This document shows, in pieces, positions 1-8,235 of a stretch of DNA of 15,520 nt. The stretch lies in contig NW_003126883.1 of the NCBI RefSeq assembly GCF_000003605.2, positions 1,696,809 to 1,712,328 of the forward strand, written 5' to 3'. The stretch's first letter is position 1, and each line of letters begins with the position of its first letter. The translations under genes were made by a program, and so were the position numbers. The notes under the pieces are model-generated. The model did not search any database and had not been told where the DNA came from. It was given only the letters and a program-made list of their open reading frames with translations. Source of the stretch: Saccoglossus kowalevskii. Lineage: Eukaryota > Hemichordata > Enteropneusta > Harrimaniidae.

Positions 1-325
1 AAAACTAGATTATTCAATAGCAATTTCAGTTATTCGATCTTCTCTAATCATATTAAAACATGGAAACAGTGAACACTAGCCGTGACAATTAAAGAGAAGT
101 GACATGGAGATATCATCTGGGCATTCCATCAGGAATGATAAACTTTTATTAATAGATGCGAAAATATACAACATTTGCCAGGACCCTTGCAGACATTAGT
201 TTCCTGCATGTATGCAACTTTAGCAACATGCACATTTACAGTTCCATGGTAATTTGTGTTATACAGAGAGGCTGTTGAAGTATATATAGATTTTATAGGA
301 TAATAACTAGTGGAAACATCTGCAG
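1..325. other. Non-coding flank, probably intron
   Basis: AT-rich sequence with frequent stops in all frames. If the exon at 326–432 is real, this is the intron before it. A short open stretch near 29–63, after a TTTCAG, would meet the next exon in a matching phase. It is only about a dozen codons and has no other support, so I do not call it. Confidence 0.4.
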
Positions 326-432
326 GTGGACAGAGTTCAAGGGTCAGTCAGCAGTCAGCCACAAGCATTTCAGGCATCAGCTGTTCTGGAAAACCAGTCA
401 GCCTTGGTGACTATGGTTACATCAAAGACCAG
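326..432 (+). CDS. Candidate internal exon of an unrecognised gene (partial)
   Basis: A 107-base exon candidate bounded by ATCTGCAG before and CAG|GTAATT after. The favoured frame starts with two bases of a split codon (GT), then reads 35 codons without a stop and ends exactly on a codon boundary. The peptide is rich in Ser and Gln at first, then turns to SGKPVSLGDYGYIKDQ. A second frame starting at 326 is also open but ends in mid-codon and does not join the downstream exon. The acceptor has a poor pyrimidine tract, which is the weak point, and the favoured frame is open only back to 307. Its phase fits the candidate terminal exon at 2516, which begins on a codon boundary. G+C content is visibly higher than in the flanks. 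I do not recognise the protein family. The N-terminal part of the gene would lie upstream of the window. Confidence 0.45.
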
Positions 433-719
433 GTAATTCACAACTTTTGCTGTATAGACAGTGGTTGTTTAACCTAGGGTAGTGAGTGAACTGTAAAATA
501 GTTGGTAACTCAACCAGTTTGATTCAACAGCTGAAGAAAGTATACCAGAGTATATACTAAAGGAAATTTAATAGAGTGGAAATGAACACAAACAAATAAT
601 TGGGAACATTTTAAATAGATGGACAAAGTCTGCAGGCACAATAAAAAAATTAACTTTGTACTAAAATATGTAAATGTTATTCGAACACACATAGGCTTTT
701 CCACCTTTCATGCTTACAC

Positions 720-1080
720 AGCTCATTCTTGTTCATTCGCTGTTGAGCGGAGCTTATCATGAGTGATTGTCCATCGTTGTCCGTGCCAACTTTTTACTTT
801 TTCTTGACAACTACAAGCCTTATTGTTTTGATACTTGGTGCATATGTACTTTAGGTAGACCACTCTGTTCATTTTGTAATGACATCTTCAATTCTCTAAT
901 TTTGATGAATATTTTTGTCATTTTTGGTAAAAAGTGATATTTTCGACTTCTTGTTAAAAACAGCAAGTCTGATTGCTTTGATACTATACATATAGGTACC
1001 TTGATTTGTTCATTTTCTGGTGATAACTTCAGTTTTTTAATTGAAATGTGCATTTCTAACAGCAGAGTTATCTCAGCTGA
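720..1080. repeat. Degenerate dispersed repeat with two units about 150 bp apart
   Basis: The block around 814–920 (CAAG..TATTGTTTTGATACTTGG, then GTTCATTTTGTAATGACATC) recurs at 964–1060 as CAAG..GATTGCTTTGATACTATAC, then GTTCATTTTCTGGTGATAAC. The offset is 150 bases. The sequence just upstream (TGTCCATCGTTGTCCGTGCC, then a T-rich stretch) seems to belong to the same element. The general form resembles a dispersed repeat I associate with marine invertebrate genomes, which is memory and not a search result. The 77- and 84-codon frames here lie in the repeat and are not called as genes. Confidence 0.55.
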
Positions 1081-1481
1081 GATGCTTTTTTGTTTTGGAC
1101 ATGAAAAATATCATTATGACACAATAGTGGCAGCCATCTTGACAAACTACCCCATATTTATTTCATATGATTTGCCTCTGATAACATTTTTACATTCCAA
1201 AGATCAAATACACCATACATCAACAATTGCAGGATTACAGCTAATTACTAAATAATACTAAAAGAATTCATAAAATCCTTCAAAGTGAAAAAAAGAATTC
1301 TTAAACATTCTGTAAATTTATATGCACATGACTTTGTACATATTTTGTGAAGTTTTGAATAGATATATTTAAATATCCTATTATGTAGACTTTTAAATTC
1401 CTCAACTTGTAGATTGGATCCAAGGCAAAAGACTAGCTTATTTATGTGACCACGCCAGAGATAGCATTCTAAATAGTAGTA

Positions 1482-1646
1482 TTACAGGGATTTTTTTAAA
1501 CAAGGGCACATGACGCAGTGTCCTAGGGAGCAGATCCTCTGGCAACCACAAAATTCCGATTGACCAGGGATCACATGTGGCCAGTCTTCAACTGTGACCT
1601 GTCTGATAGTAATTTTGGTCCCAAGGAAGCCATAGAATGCTCCATT
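1482..1646 (-). pseudogene. Open cysteine-rich frame of 54 codons without ATG; possible coding remnant or exon
   Basis: On the minus strand, a frame opens just after a TAA (1649–1647) and runs 54 codons to a TAA at 1484–1482. There is no ATG at its start; the only Met is nine codons from the end. The peptide begins NGAFYGFLGTKITIRQ, passes VEDWPHVIPGQ and ends in a cluster of six cysteines (CGC, C, C, CPC) with two basic residues after it. Composition is more balanced than the flanks (about 45% G+C by eye). It lies inside the intron of the plus-strand gene candidate. No good acceptor lies directly at its left end, though TTCTAAG sits beside it. It could be an exon, a decayed transposon coding piece, or a non-coding repeat that is open by chance. 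The family is not recognised. Confidence 0.25.
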
Positions 1647-2173
1647 TTAACTTAGAATTATCAAGAACTCCACACTCTAGAGAGAACCCTATCTCCCTCA
1701 CTTTGTGGTGGTGCTGCTGAATTGCAATGCTCCCTCTTGCAGTTTTTTTTCTAGAAAAACCCCAGGTAGTACATTACTTTATTAATTTTATTATTATTTA
1801 TAATGTTTCTTTTGGTGAATTTATTCATACTACAGATTTCTTATTTAATTAATAGTTATGTTTTAACTTTGCTGCACTAAATCAAATCCCAGTGAATATA
1901 CAAAAACCCAGCTCACTAAAATCAAATGTACGATAGTGAACAATTTTCTTCCTTCATTCATAAATTGTTTGGTTTTATTTTATTTTTTTTATTTGTCAGG
2001 CAGAAAGCTAATACAAATCTGATACACACAGTAAATTGCTGTAATATCTAGATATTGCCACTGTAATGTTACAAATATTTTGTACGAAATTTGACAAGAG
2101 GCAGCGCCCTCTGGAGATCATTCTCAGAAACAAAAATTACTAAAAAGGTTTCTATTATTAAAGATAGCAATGA

Positions 2174-2185
2174 GGGGGGGGGGGG
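2174..2185 (+). repeat. G12 homopolymer
   Basis: Twelve consecutive G on the plus strand, striking in an AT-rich setting, directly next to the left arm of the inverted repeat. Prone to slippage and assembly error. Confidence 0.9.
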
Positions 2186-2188
2186 CAA

Positions 2189-2275
2189 ATTAAAATTTGA
2201 TCTGTGATTCAAGAAATTTTCTTAAATTTCCTAAGCATGCTACTATAACAACCTATACATCATCTGAAAGCTCAG
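2189..2275 (+). repeat. Left arm of an imperfect inverted repeat flanking the last exon
   Basis: It contains GATCTGTGATTCAAG, then AAGCATGCTACTATAACAAC, CTATAC and TGAAAGCTCAGAT. The reverse complement of 2723–2797 carries the same blocks in the same order: GATCTGTGATTCAAG, CATAGGCGTGCTACAAC, ACAACCTATAC and TGAAAGCTTAGAT. The left arm has about 19 extra bases after the first block. It is either one fold-back element or two opposed copies of a dispersed repeat. Confidence 0.65.
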
Positions 2276-2515
2276 ATATATCCAAATACCATCTTGTATA
2301 TGTATAAAGAGATTATGCAATAGGAAATTTCGTAAGTGAAATATATCTAAAGGTGGTTTTGCACTTCACATGGTTTCCTCTGTTTTCTGGAGTGTTGCTT
2401 TTCTGTGAGCTGCTTTTCATGACAATGTACAAGGAGTGTTGATCTTTAGTTTATCTAATTACTGCTTGTTAAAACTGTTCAAAGTAATGTTGATCAATTT
2501 TCTGTTTGGTTGTAG

Positions 2516-2617
2516 CTGAATGCAAATCATGCAGATCAAGAAAAAAACAAGACAAAGTTTTCCAGGCTACAGTGGTACAAACGTTCTGTGCAATTCACAG
2601 GTCATTCAAATGATTGA
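2516..2617 (+). CDS. Candidate terminal coding exon of an unrecognised gene (partial)
   Basis: After the pyrimidine-rich acceptor TTTTCTGTTTGGTTGTAG the frame reads 33 codons in phase 0 and stops at TGA, 2615–2617. The peptide is hydrophilic and basic: a Lys/Asn-rich start (around EKNKTK), then FSRLQWYKRSVQFTG and a short acidic end, SND. The phase matches the exon ending at 432, so the inferred C-terminus reads from the GDYGYIKDQ segment straight into LNANHADQ. AATAAA follows 51 bases after the stop. No signal peptide or membrane segment is visible. The exon lies between the two arms of an inverted repeat (2189–2275 and 2723–2797). The family is not recognised. The alternative is a chance open frame: 34 codons alone would mean little, and it is the acceptor, phase and poly(A) signal together that carry the call. 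Confidence 0.45.
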   Translation: MNANHADQEKNKTKFSRLQWYKRSVQFTGHSND

Positions 2618-2667
2618 AAGTGCTAAAAAAACGGTGCTCGAATAGTTTTTAAAAAAATGACAATTAT

Positions 2668-2673
2668 AATAAA
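2668..2673 (+). terminator. Poly(A) signal AATAAA
   Basis: Canonical hexamer 51 bases after the TGA of the candidate terminal exon. It would give a short 3' UTR. AATAAA is frequent by chance in AT-rich DNA, so it is supporting evidence only. Confidence 0.35.
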
Positions 2674-2722
2674 ATTATTAGGTTTTAGTCCCTAGAACAG
2701 CACACACACTACTGCATTCACC

Positions 2723-2797
2723 TGAATCTAAGCTTTCACAACGTATAGGTTGTAACTGTTGTAGCACGCCTATGCTTGAATCACAGATCAATTTTAA
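2723..2797 (-). repeat. Right arm of the inverted repeat flanking the last exon
   Basis: The reverse complement of this stretch matches 2189–2275 in ordered blocks: a 15-base identity (GATCTGTGATTCAAG), an 11-base identity (ACAACCTATAC) and TGAAAGCT. The arms are about 450 bases apart. Similarity fades inside the arms towards the exon. Confidence 0.65.
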
Positions 2798-3200
2798 CTC
2801 ATTTTTCTCCTGTTTCTACCATACATGTCATGACATTTACTATTTGTAACTAAAATGTGAAGCTTTTATCCTGATCTCATTTTATTGTAGTGTATGTATT
2901 ACATGATATATGATGCGTTGTTTGTATTTCGCTATATAATAGAGGATGATTCATATCAAACATATTACTCCCAGTATTGAATGTTTAACATACCTTTGCT
3001 ATACATAGTGTCCTTTAGTGACAAAGTGCTTCTGTGACATGTCAAAATAATGCAAATAAGTGATTCTGTGAAACGACTGGTTAATGTTCATCTTGGCTGT
3101 TTCTGCTAGTGTCCTTGTTTATTCGCAAAGCATGTATTACATGTGTTTTACATTTTGTAGTATGGCAATAATTCCAAGCACCCACTGTTTTCTGTCATCG
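2798..3200 (+). other. Intergenic, nothing recognised
   Basis: AT-rich, no open frame with splice support, no repeat structure seen. Confidence 0.5.
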
Positions 3201-3348
3201 GCTTAAAGCGGAATGCACGGGAATTGAGTCCCAATCGACGATAACACACACTAAAACCGCAAAGGCTCATGGGTAGATGCTTGTTTGTAAACAATGACAT
3301 GCTATGGCCATATGACGCATGCGCAGCTGACGACTCCCTTGTTTTAAC
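3201..3348 (+). mobile_element. MITE-like element, diverged copy
   Basis: It aligns along most of its length with 3531–3717 at roughly 80% by eye. Shared blocks include CACGGGAATTGAGTC, GCAAAGGCTCATGG, GACA(T/C)GCTATGGCCA and TGACGACT. The left end (GCTTAAAGCGG) has lost the GTCGTCACCTGCGCA part present in the other copy, so its terminal inverted repeats are poor. It contains ACGCATGCGCAG, a near palindrome. No coding capacity. Confidence 0.65.
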
Positions 3349-3530
3349 GTTTCATTCACACACCTGGAAATCACGAGGTCATACAATCTTCATCACCATA
3401 TATACCGTATAGATAGCATGCATACTTAGTACTTGACTTAATCCTTGGTATGTTTCTAACTAGCTAATTAACATGCAGAAGTAAATTCAAGTTTTTTGAA
3501 CCACCACATTTTATCATTAGAATGGAATGT

Positions 3531-3717
3531 CATTTAAAGCGGGAGGGTCGTCACCTGCGCACGCGGGGGGAATTGAGGCACGGGGAATTGAGTCGCAAGC
3601 GATTATAACAACACATGCTAAGAATGCAAAGGCTCATGGATAGACACTTGTTTTTAAAAAATGACACGCTATGGCCACCTGATGCATGCGTAGGTGACGA
3701 CTTCCCCGCTTTAAATG
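3531..3717 (+). mobile_element. MITE-like element with about 30-bp terminal inverted repeats
   Basis: The left end reads CATTTAAAGCGGGAGG, then GTCGTCACCTGCGCA. The reverse complement of the right end reads CATTTAAAGCGGGGAA, then GTCGTCACCTACGCA. This is a near-perfect terminal inverted repeat on a 187-bp non-coding element. The TTTAAA at each end makes the target-site duplication ambiguous: TTAA would suggest a piggyBac-like mover and TA a Tc1/mariner-like one, but neither is proven. An internal duplication of GGGGAATTGAG lies near 3567–3591. The 64-codon minus-strand frame across it is a by-product. Confidence 0.75.
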
Positions 3718-4417
3718 CATAATTGATATGTGAAATTTTTATCAATATTTAATCAGATCTTACACTTCCTATATGTACATATGGAAGACGCAAACATACC
3801 ACATCTCATTCTAATAGAGCATGTGACCATTTGTTGGGTGTAGAGAAATCATTTCCTTGACATAAGGAGGATTTGGCAGTGTATCTTCCACTACATCACC
3901 ATGAGAGACTTTCAACTACTTGAAGAGTTATGTATTTTAGTCAGTTTTATATTATAAATTTTATTGTTACAAGTTTACATTGTTATATTGTACTTCAGAG
4001 TTAACGTCATGCCTCAGTATTAACCAGTTTATTTACCTTTGGCAACATGTATCAACTTTGTTGGGGCACACCAGTGTTTTTGGAGCCAAGTGGCTGGATT
4101 TCAGTTAACATGTGATGGTGTTCAAATAACCAATGCCAAAATTGTACCAAAGATTTAATTTAAACAGTTTTTACCAATACTACAGTGCAAGCATGTTTCA
4201 GTACAAGTACAGGAGCAGACATGGGTGAGGCTCTTGAGAAACAGAATGTGTGTAAACAGACAGTATGGCAAAAAAAAGCCCCAAAATGTCGAGCTATGTA
4301 TCCATATACTAAAACACATATGTACAGTATTTTCTTGTACTGCCAATTTTAGGCAACTCATTTTGCACACAAAAATTGAATCAAAACTTGTATGATTATC
4401 TTTCCATTTTTTCACAG
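3718..4417. other. Intergenic, nothing firm
   Basis: AT-rich. A 35-codon open stretch around 3840–3950 on plus and a 92-codon minus-strand frame at 4155–4433 show no supporting splice or composition signal. No repeat was recognised. Confidence 0.45.
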
Positions 4418-4574
4418 GTACACTTTCATACATAGTGCATTGTGGGATAGTTATGTCAAATTATGGGAACAGATACGCTTTATGAGTTGTGTTTCATTTG
4501 GTCATAACTATCCAACAATATACTATCATTTGGAATTGTGGTATGGTCTATGGCTGCCAGTCAACCATCTTTGA
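4418..4574 (+). CDS. Weak candidate exon after a strong acceptor
   Basis: The tract TCTTTCCATTTTTTCACAG ends at 4417 and is a good acceptor. After it, the frame with one leading base (G) runs 51 codons to TGA at 4572–4574. The peptide is aromatic-rich (WDSYVKLWEQIRF, then YYHLELWYGLWL), with no recognised domain. An ATG at 4392 inside the would-be intron makes it a 60-codon frame. There is no AATAAA just downstream and no upstream exon was found. It contains GCATTGTGGGA, a word common in intergenic sequence. I think chance is the more likely explanation. Confidence 0.15.
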
Positions 4575-4859
4575 TTGACACAAATCGTTTTCACCAGCCT
4601 ACAATATTCGGCCAATTCCCACTATAAACCTATATTCATTGTCAACGAAATCTAACAAAACAGTGCATGCTCTGATGAGTTCGTTAATAAAACTCGAAGA
4701 TAGAGTGTTGCGATGTTGTGTTGGAAATCAAAGCAAAATCACACAGCAATATCTGTCTAAATTTGAAATTGATGATAGTAATTACACTGATTGACAGATC
4801 CAGGATCCAGGCACGCCCAATCAAATCATTCAATTTAACTGAGTTCAAATACAGTTTTT
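4575..4859. other. Intergenic, nothing recognised
   Basis: Moderately AT-rich, with no open frame or clear repeat. It may be the left flank of the array that follows. Confidence 0.4.
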
Positions 4860-5480
4860 GCTGACACGATCACGCACAAGTTCGTGGGAACAGCAATGGA
4901 TGGTTGGTTTCAGCGAAATTGTGCGAATCAGACTTTTTGGTAGAACATAATTGTCTGTGAACCAAATTAGAGATATAAGCAAAAATGTGCAAAAATGATC
5001 GATTTTCGTCAAGCAAATCAACTTTTGTTGATGTGCTAGAAAACAATTTTCTGTGAACCAATTTGGACCTACGGTAATTGGAAATATAAGCCAAAATGTG
5101 CAAAATCAGACAAAAATTGCAGATTTTCTTCAAACAGACTGGCTACCAGTGGAGCATCTTGAATTTGATTGTGAAATAATCAACTTTCCTTGATGTGCTA
5201 GAAAACAATTGCCTGTGAACCAAGTTTGAACATAAACTGGAAGTGTTAATTTGAGGTATAAACATAACTGTCAAAAAAAAGAGATAATTACTGATTTTTG
5301 TCAAACAAAATGGATGCTGGTCATCCATACTGCACAGAATCTCCACAAAAATCAATTTCCAGCTTCATGAAATAATATACTGCCGATGTACCAAATCGGA
5401 ATAAACTTTAATTGTATTCTCAAGTTACCAGTATAAGCAAAACGAACAAAATCAAGTATCAAGTACATGTGGCCAATTTA
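4860..5480 (-). repeat. Degenerate tandem array, about four units
   Basis: ATGTGCTAGAAAACAATT followed by CTGTGAACCAA occurs at 5031 and again at 5193. A related block, TAGAACATAATTGTCTGTGA, lies at 4941, and a more worn unit follows 5350. Each unit continues with ATAAGC..AAAATGTGCAAAA and a GATTTTCGTCAA-like block. Unit length varies (about 96 and 162 bases), so this is an old tandem array or nested copies. The 87- and 70-codon minus-strand frames here repeat each other's text (LVHRQLFSST-like) because they lie in the array. They are not genes. Confidence 0.65.
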
Positions 5481-5735
5481 AAAAAAAAAAAATGAACAAT
5501 ACTAAATGTGCCTTAGTATGCTAACAGGCATAACCCATATTCTAAGTTTGAATAGAATCAGCGATCCAACCTGGAAATAATGCTCTACACATATAAAAAG
5601 GGGTCAAATATGGCCAACAGTTGACCATTTTGTATCTGAACAGAAAAGGAAATCAGTGATGAACTTCTGAGATAATGTGACAGACAAACGACAGACAGAA
5701 TGCCCCCAGGGCAGTCAGGGGCTAAAAAGTGATTT
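5481..5735 (+). repeat. Tail of the dispersed element with GACAGAC repeats
   Basis: GTGACAGACAAACGACAGACAGAA at about 5678–5700 is followed by GCCCC–GGGGC inverted halves at 5702–5722. Endings of this kind (GACAGAC runs) are what I remember from dispersed repeats in marine invertebrates. The upstream part (5500–5670) reads as non-coding. Confidence 0.45.
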
Positions 5736-5966
5736 TCAGAGGATTTGATATCATATTATACAATTGTATTGGTTGTCAGGCATTGTCACCTTAGAAGAGG
5801 TTTTACATGTATAAAGTACTGAATAAATTATAAAACATAAATACATTCAGTCTGTCAATTTATACACTAGGAATTTCTAAAGTTTAATATAATTTCTCAA
5901 GTTTAATAAACTAATAATAATATATAAGCACTTTTGTTTTGGAATAATGGACTCTTATATCTACAC

Positions 5967-6042
5967 AATAATAATATAAGATGTATATCATCCCTATGTC
6001 ATAATAGGAGGAATCGTAGACCATTTTTCTTATATTATTATT
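5967..6042. repeat. Inverted repeat, 14-bp perfect arms
   Basis: AATAATAATATAAG at 5967–5980 and its exact reverse complement at 6029–6042, with 48 bases between. It is low-complexity AT sequence, so it may be a cruciform-prone microsatellite and not a functional element. Confidence 0.7.
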
Positions 6043-6335
6043 ATAGCTGGAAGTGGAAACAATAAATTCCAGCCATCCAGACCTATATGAGTCAACATGC
6101 TCCAATGTGTTGTCATCATTATTTGGCAAACATGAATAGTCATTACTTGACATTCACTTTTCTTGTTTCATATTGATTGTAGTAGCAATGTTGAACATGA
6201 CTGAATCAGAATCACGTCACAACATATATAATCACACAGGCAAGAAGTTTGTTAATGTGAATTAGAACTACAAGTAGGAAAAGATGTATAATAATTAGCT
6301 TATTACAAGAATACCACAAAATATGTACTCATCGT

Positions 6336-6358
6336 ATCAACCTCCACTACAGGTTGAT
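6336..6358 (+). repeat. Short hairpin, 8-bp stem
   Basis: ATCAACCT, a 7-base loop, then AGGTTGAT. The stem is perfect, with no T-run or other context to suggest a role. Confidence 0.5.
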
Positions 6359-7489
6359 TGATACATGCATACTTTGTTGAATTCTTGTTTAACTTCATAG
6401 TATTACAATTTTATGAAAGACCACGGAAAATTCTGAATATTCAGCTCAGCCTTAATGCTCCACAGATTTGCTGCAGGTTAAATTTTGAATATATTTGCTG
6501 TTGGACTTGGTAGATTACAGCTCCAGAAATATTGAACCAAACATTGGTGACACTGTTGCATGATACGGATGCAAAAGAATTCACTTGCATAACACACAGC
6601 AAACAACATCACATGTTCCCCTATGTAAACATTTTGTTGTTGTTTATTTCAAGCATGGAGTTGACATCCCGCTATTGTTTACATTTTAAGTGAAAAGCAC
6701 CTAGCTGTACCTTAACGCACAAATGCATGAAAGATGATTCAAAAGTGAAGCCAGACTCCAAAATAACTTGTTTCTTCAATTTTTTCAAAGTTCAGAATCT
6801 AATCTTCTAAAATCTGGTGATTGGGACAAAGTTTCGAAATATAGAAAAGCATGATATGAGTGTATACAGAAACCAGCAAAATTATAAACATGAATTACAC
6901 TCTACAATTTTTTAGAAAAAAAAACTGGACTAAAGGATTTAAAACATGATCCCAATGATGTTTTTTCCATTGGAAAAGTAGAATCATATTGAAAAGTTAC
7001 TCATCCTCAACGATGTTCAATTATTCATACTGTGAAATACTGTCAAAATATCAAATTATAGCTGCGATCATTCAAATGTAAGTTGAACCAAGACAAAGTC
7101 TGAAATATTGATGTGTTTTAGCTGAGAAGGGACATATAATACCGGTATTTGAGTAAAACATGTACAGGATTGAGTTGATGTGGATGGAGTATGCCAAGCA
7201 TACCATGACATTATCAGCATATGACATGACAGGTTGTCAAATGTCAATGCATTAATTAACACTAAAACAGCATTTTGTCTGGCGAGATATGAATCATAGG
7301 TGTGTTTGTTAATTAAGTTGAATTGTCTAGTTAGACATTAAAATGCTTTCTATAATTATTATTCCATTTGCTGTATTAATTCTGTACAGCAATAACTTTG
7401 ATGTTTAGTTTTGATTATTGATATTTCCATCATATTATATTTGACTTATGACATTATCACAACGATCAGTTATTGGTTTAGAACCGACC

Positions 7490-7740
7490 TATCACAACTT
7501 GAGTTTCTGGTCATGTGACACTTGAGAACCTTGTGGTTCCGCCATTATTATTTTTGTTGTTTTACCAATGGATGTATTTTCAAGCTGATGTCGATGTCGA
7601 TGTTTCGCATTTCTATATAGTTCAATAAATATCAATCCTGATGTTTGAAGTACTGAAACTTTCCGACTTCGTTAATTGTTCTGACTCATAGTATACAGTG
7701 GCTATACTTCGAGCCAAATCACAGCCACACATTTATTAAA
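7490..7740 (+). promoter_or_regulatory. CpG-containing patch with TATA-like and AATAAA words; LTR- or promoter-like
   Basis: A local cluster of CpG includes GATGTC GATGTC GATGTT at 7587–7604. It is followed by CTATATAG at 7613–7620 and AATAAA at 7624–7629, then a CpG-bearing stretch (TTCCGACTTCG). TATA and AATAAA close together are typical of retrotransposon LTRs. I could not find matching TG..CA ends with a target duplication, so this is only a suggestion. No coding frame follows. Confidence 0.2.
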
Positions 7741-7944
7741 ATCACAATATGAATAAGTTTGAGTATTTTAAAATGACTGTTTCATATTGTATTTTGACAG
7801 AAACACCAGAAACATTGTATGTGCAGCAAAAATGTTCATTCACAAAACAAATATAAAAGAAATATAAACATGTCCTGAATTCACCTATACATACAGATAT
7901 TTCAAACACACATGTGCATTGGCGTTTTCATTATTTTATTTCAG

Positions 7945-8187
7945 AATCCTGCTAGATTTGCTGCCAAAAAAACAATGCGTTTACATCACAATAAACCATA
8001 CCATGTTGTTTTTATTTATAAATCCAACAAATTGAACATGCTCTCAAAGCATGCTTGCAAAGAAATGCATTTTAGGCACATTGTATACGTCACATGGGAT
8101 TCATTTCACACACGATACAGAACGACTAACCCAATTCTTTCAAAGTTTGAAACTGCTAGCAGAGCTGAGTTCAAAATTAGTGTTTAA
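7945..8187 (+). CDS. Candidate terminal exon, unrecognised basic protein (partial)
   Basis: CATTATTTTATTTCAG, a strong acceptor, ends at 7944. From 7945 the frame is open for 80 codons and stops at TAA, 8185–8187. AATAAA occurs 43 bases later. The peptide is basic and His-rich (NPARFAAKKTMRLHHNKPYH, then a central Lys/His stretch, WDSFHTRYRTTN and a short end, EFKISV). No membrane segment or known motif is visible. G+C is higher than in the flanks. A frame from ATG 7912 reads through the acceptor with the same register and gives 91 codons, so a small single-exon gene is the alternative. No matching upstream exon was found. At this base composition an 80-codon frame can arise by chance, so the acceptor and poly(A) signal carry most of the weight. 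Confidence 0.35.
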   Translation, partial: NPARFAAKKTMRLHHNKPYHVVFIYKSNKLNMLSKHACKEMHFRHIVYVTWDSFHTRYRTTNPILSKFETASRAEFKISV

Positions 8188-8229
8188 TTTAAATTGGGTA
8201 ATCCTGTGTTGAAAACATCTAAATATAAA

Positions 8230-8235
8230 AATAAA
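8230..8235 (+). terminator. Poly(A) signal AATAAA
   Basis: Canonical hexamer 43 bases after the stop of the candidate exon 7945–8187, within a very A-rich stretch where it could occur by chance. Confidence 0.25.

Larger units (their letters stand above)
433..2515 (+). other. Inferred 2.1 kb intron
   Basis: It runs from GTAATT at 433 to a pyrimidine-rich acceptor ending TGTTTGGTTGTAG at 2515. It holds a dispersed repeat at about 720–1080, an open cysteine-rich minus-strand frame at 1482–1646, a G12 run and one arm of an inverted repeat. No further exon in the right phase was found inside it. The stretches 440–720, 1080–1480 and 1660–2170 show only AT-rich sequence to me. Confidence 0.4.
5736..7489. 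other. Long intergenic or intronic stretch with small inverted repeats only
   Basis: AT-rich. The 80-codon minus-strand frame at 5911–6153 has a protein-like first half but no splice signals, and it runs into an AT-rich inverted repeat. GTAAGT occurs at 7078 but has no credible exon before it. Nothing else was seen. Confidence 0.45.

Noticed and set aside
29-63. Short open stretch after TTTCAG that would splice in phase to 326
   Set aside because: Only about a dozen codons with a weak donor; easily chance.
3840-3950. 35-codon open stretch with a MRDFQLLEELC segment on plus
   Set aside because: Looks protein-like, but the acceptor before it is poor and nothing joins it.
4155-4433. 92-codon minus-strand frame
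   Set aside because: AT-driven and chance-sized. It overlaps a better acceptor on the other strand, and no family is recognised.
4431-4447. GCATTGTGGGA as a ZNF143-type promoter site
   Set aside because: Match too short, no CpG island and no transcript start signals nearby.
5911-6153. 80-codon minus-strand frame with a polar, protein-like first half
   Set aside because: It starts right after a TGA, has no acceptor or donor, and its second half is the AT inverted repeat.
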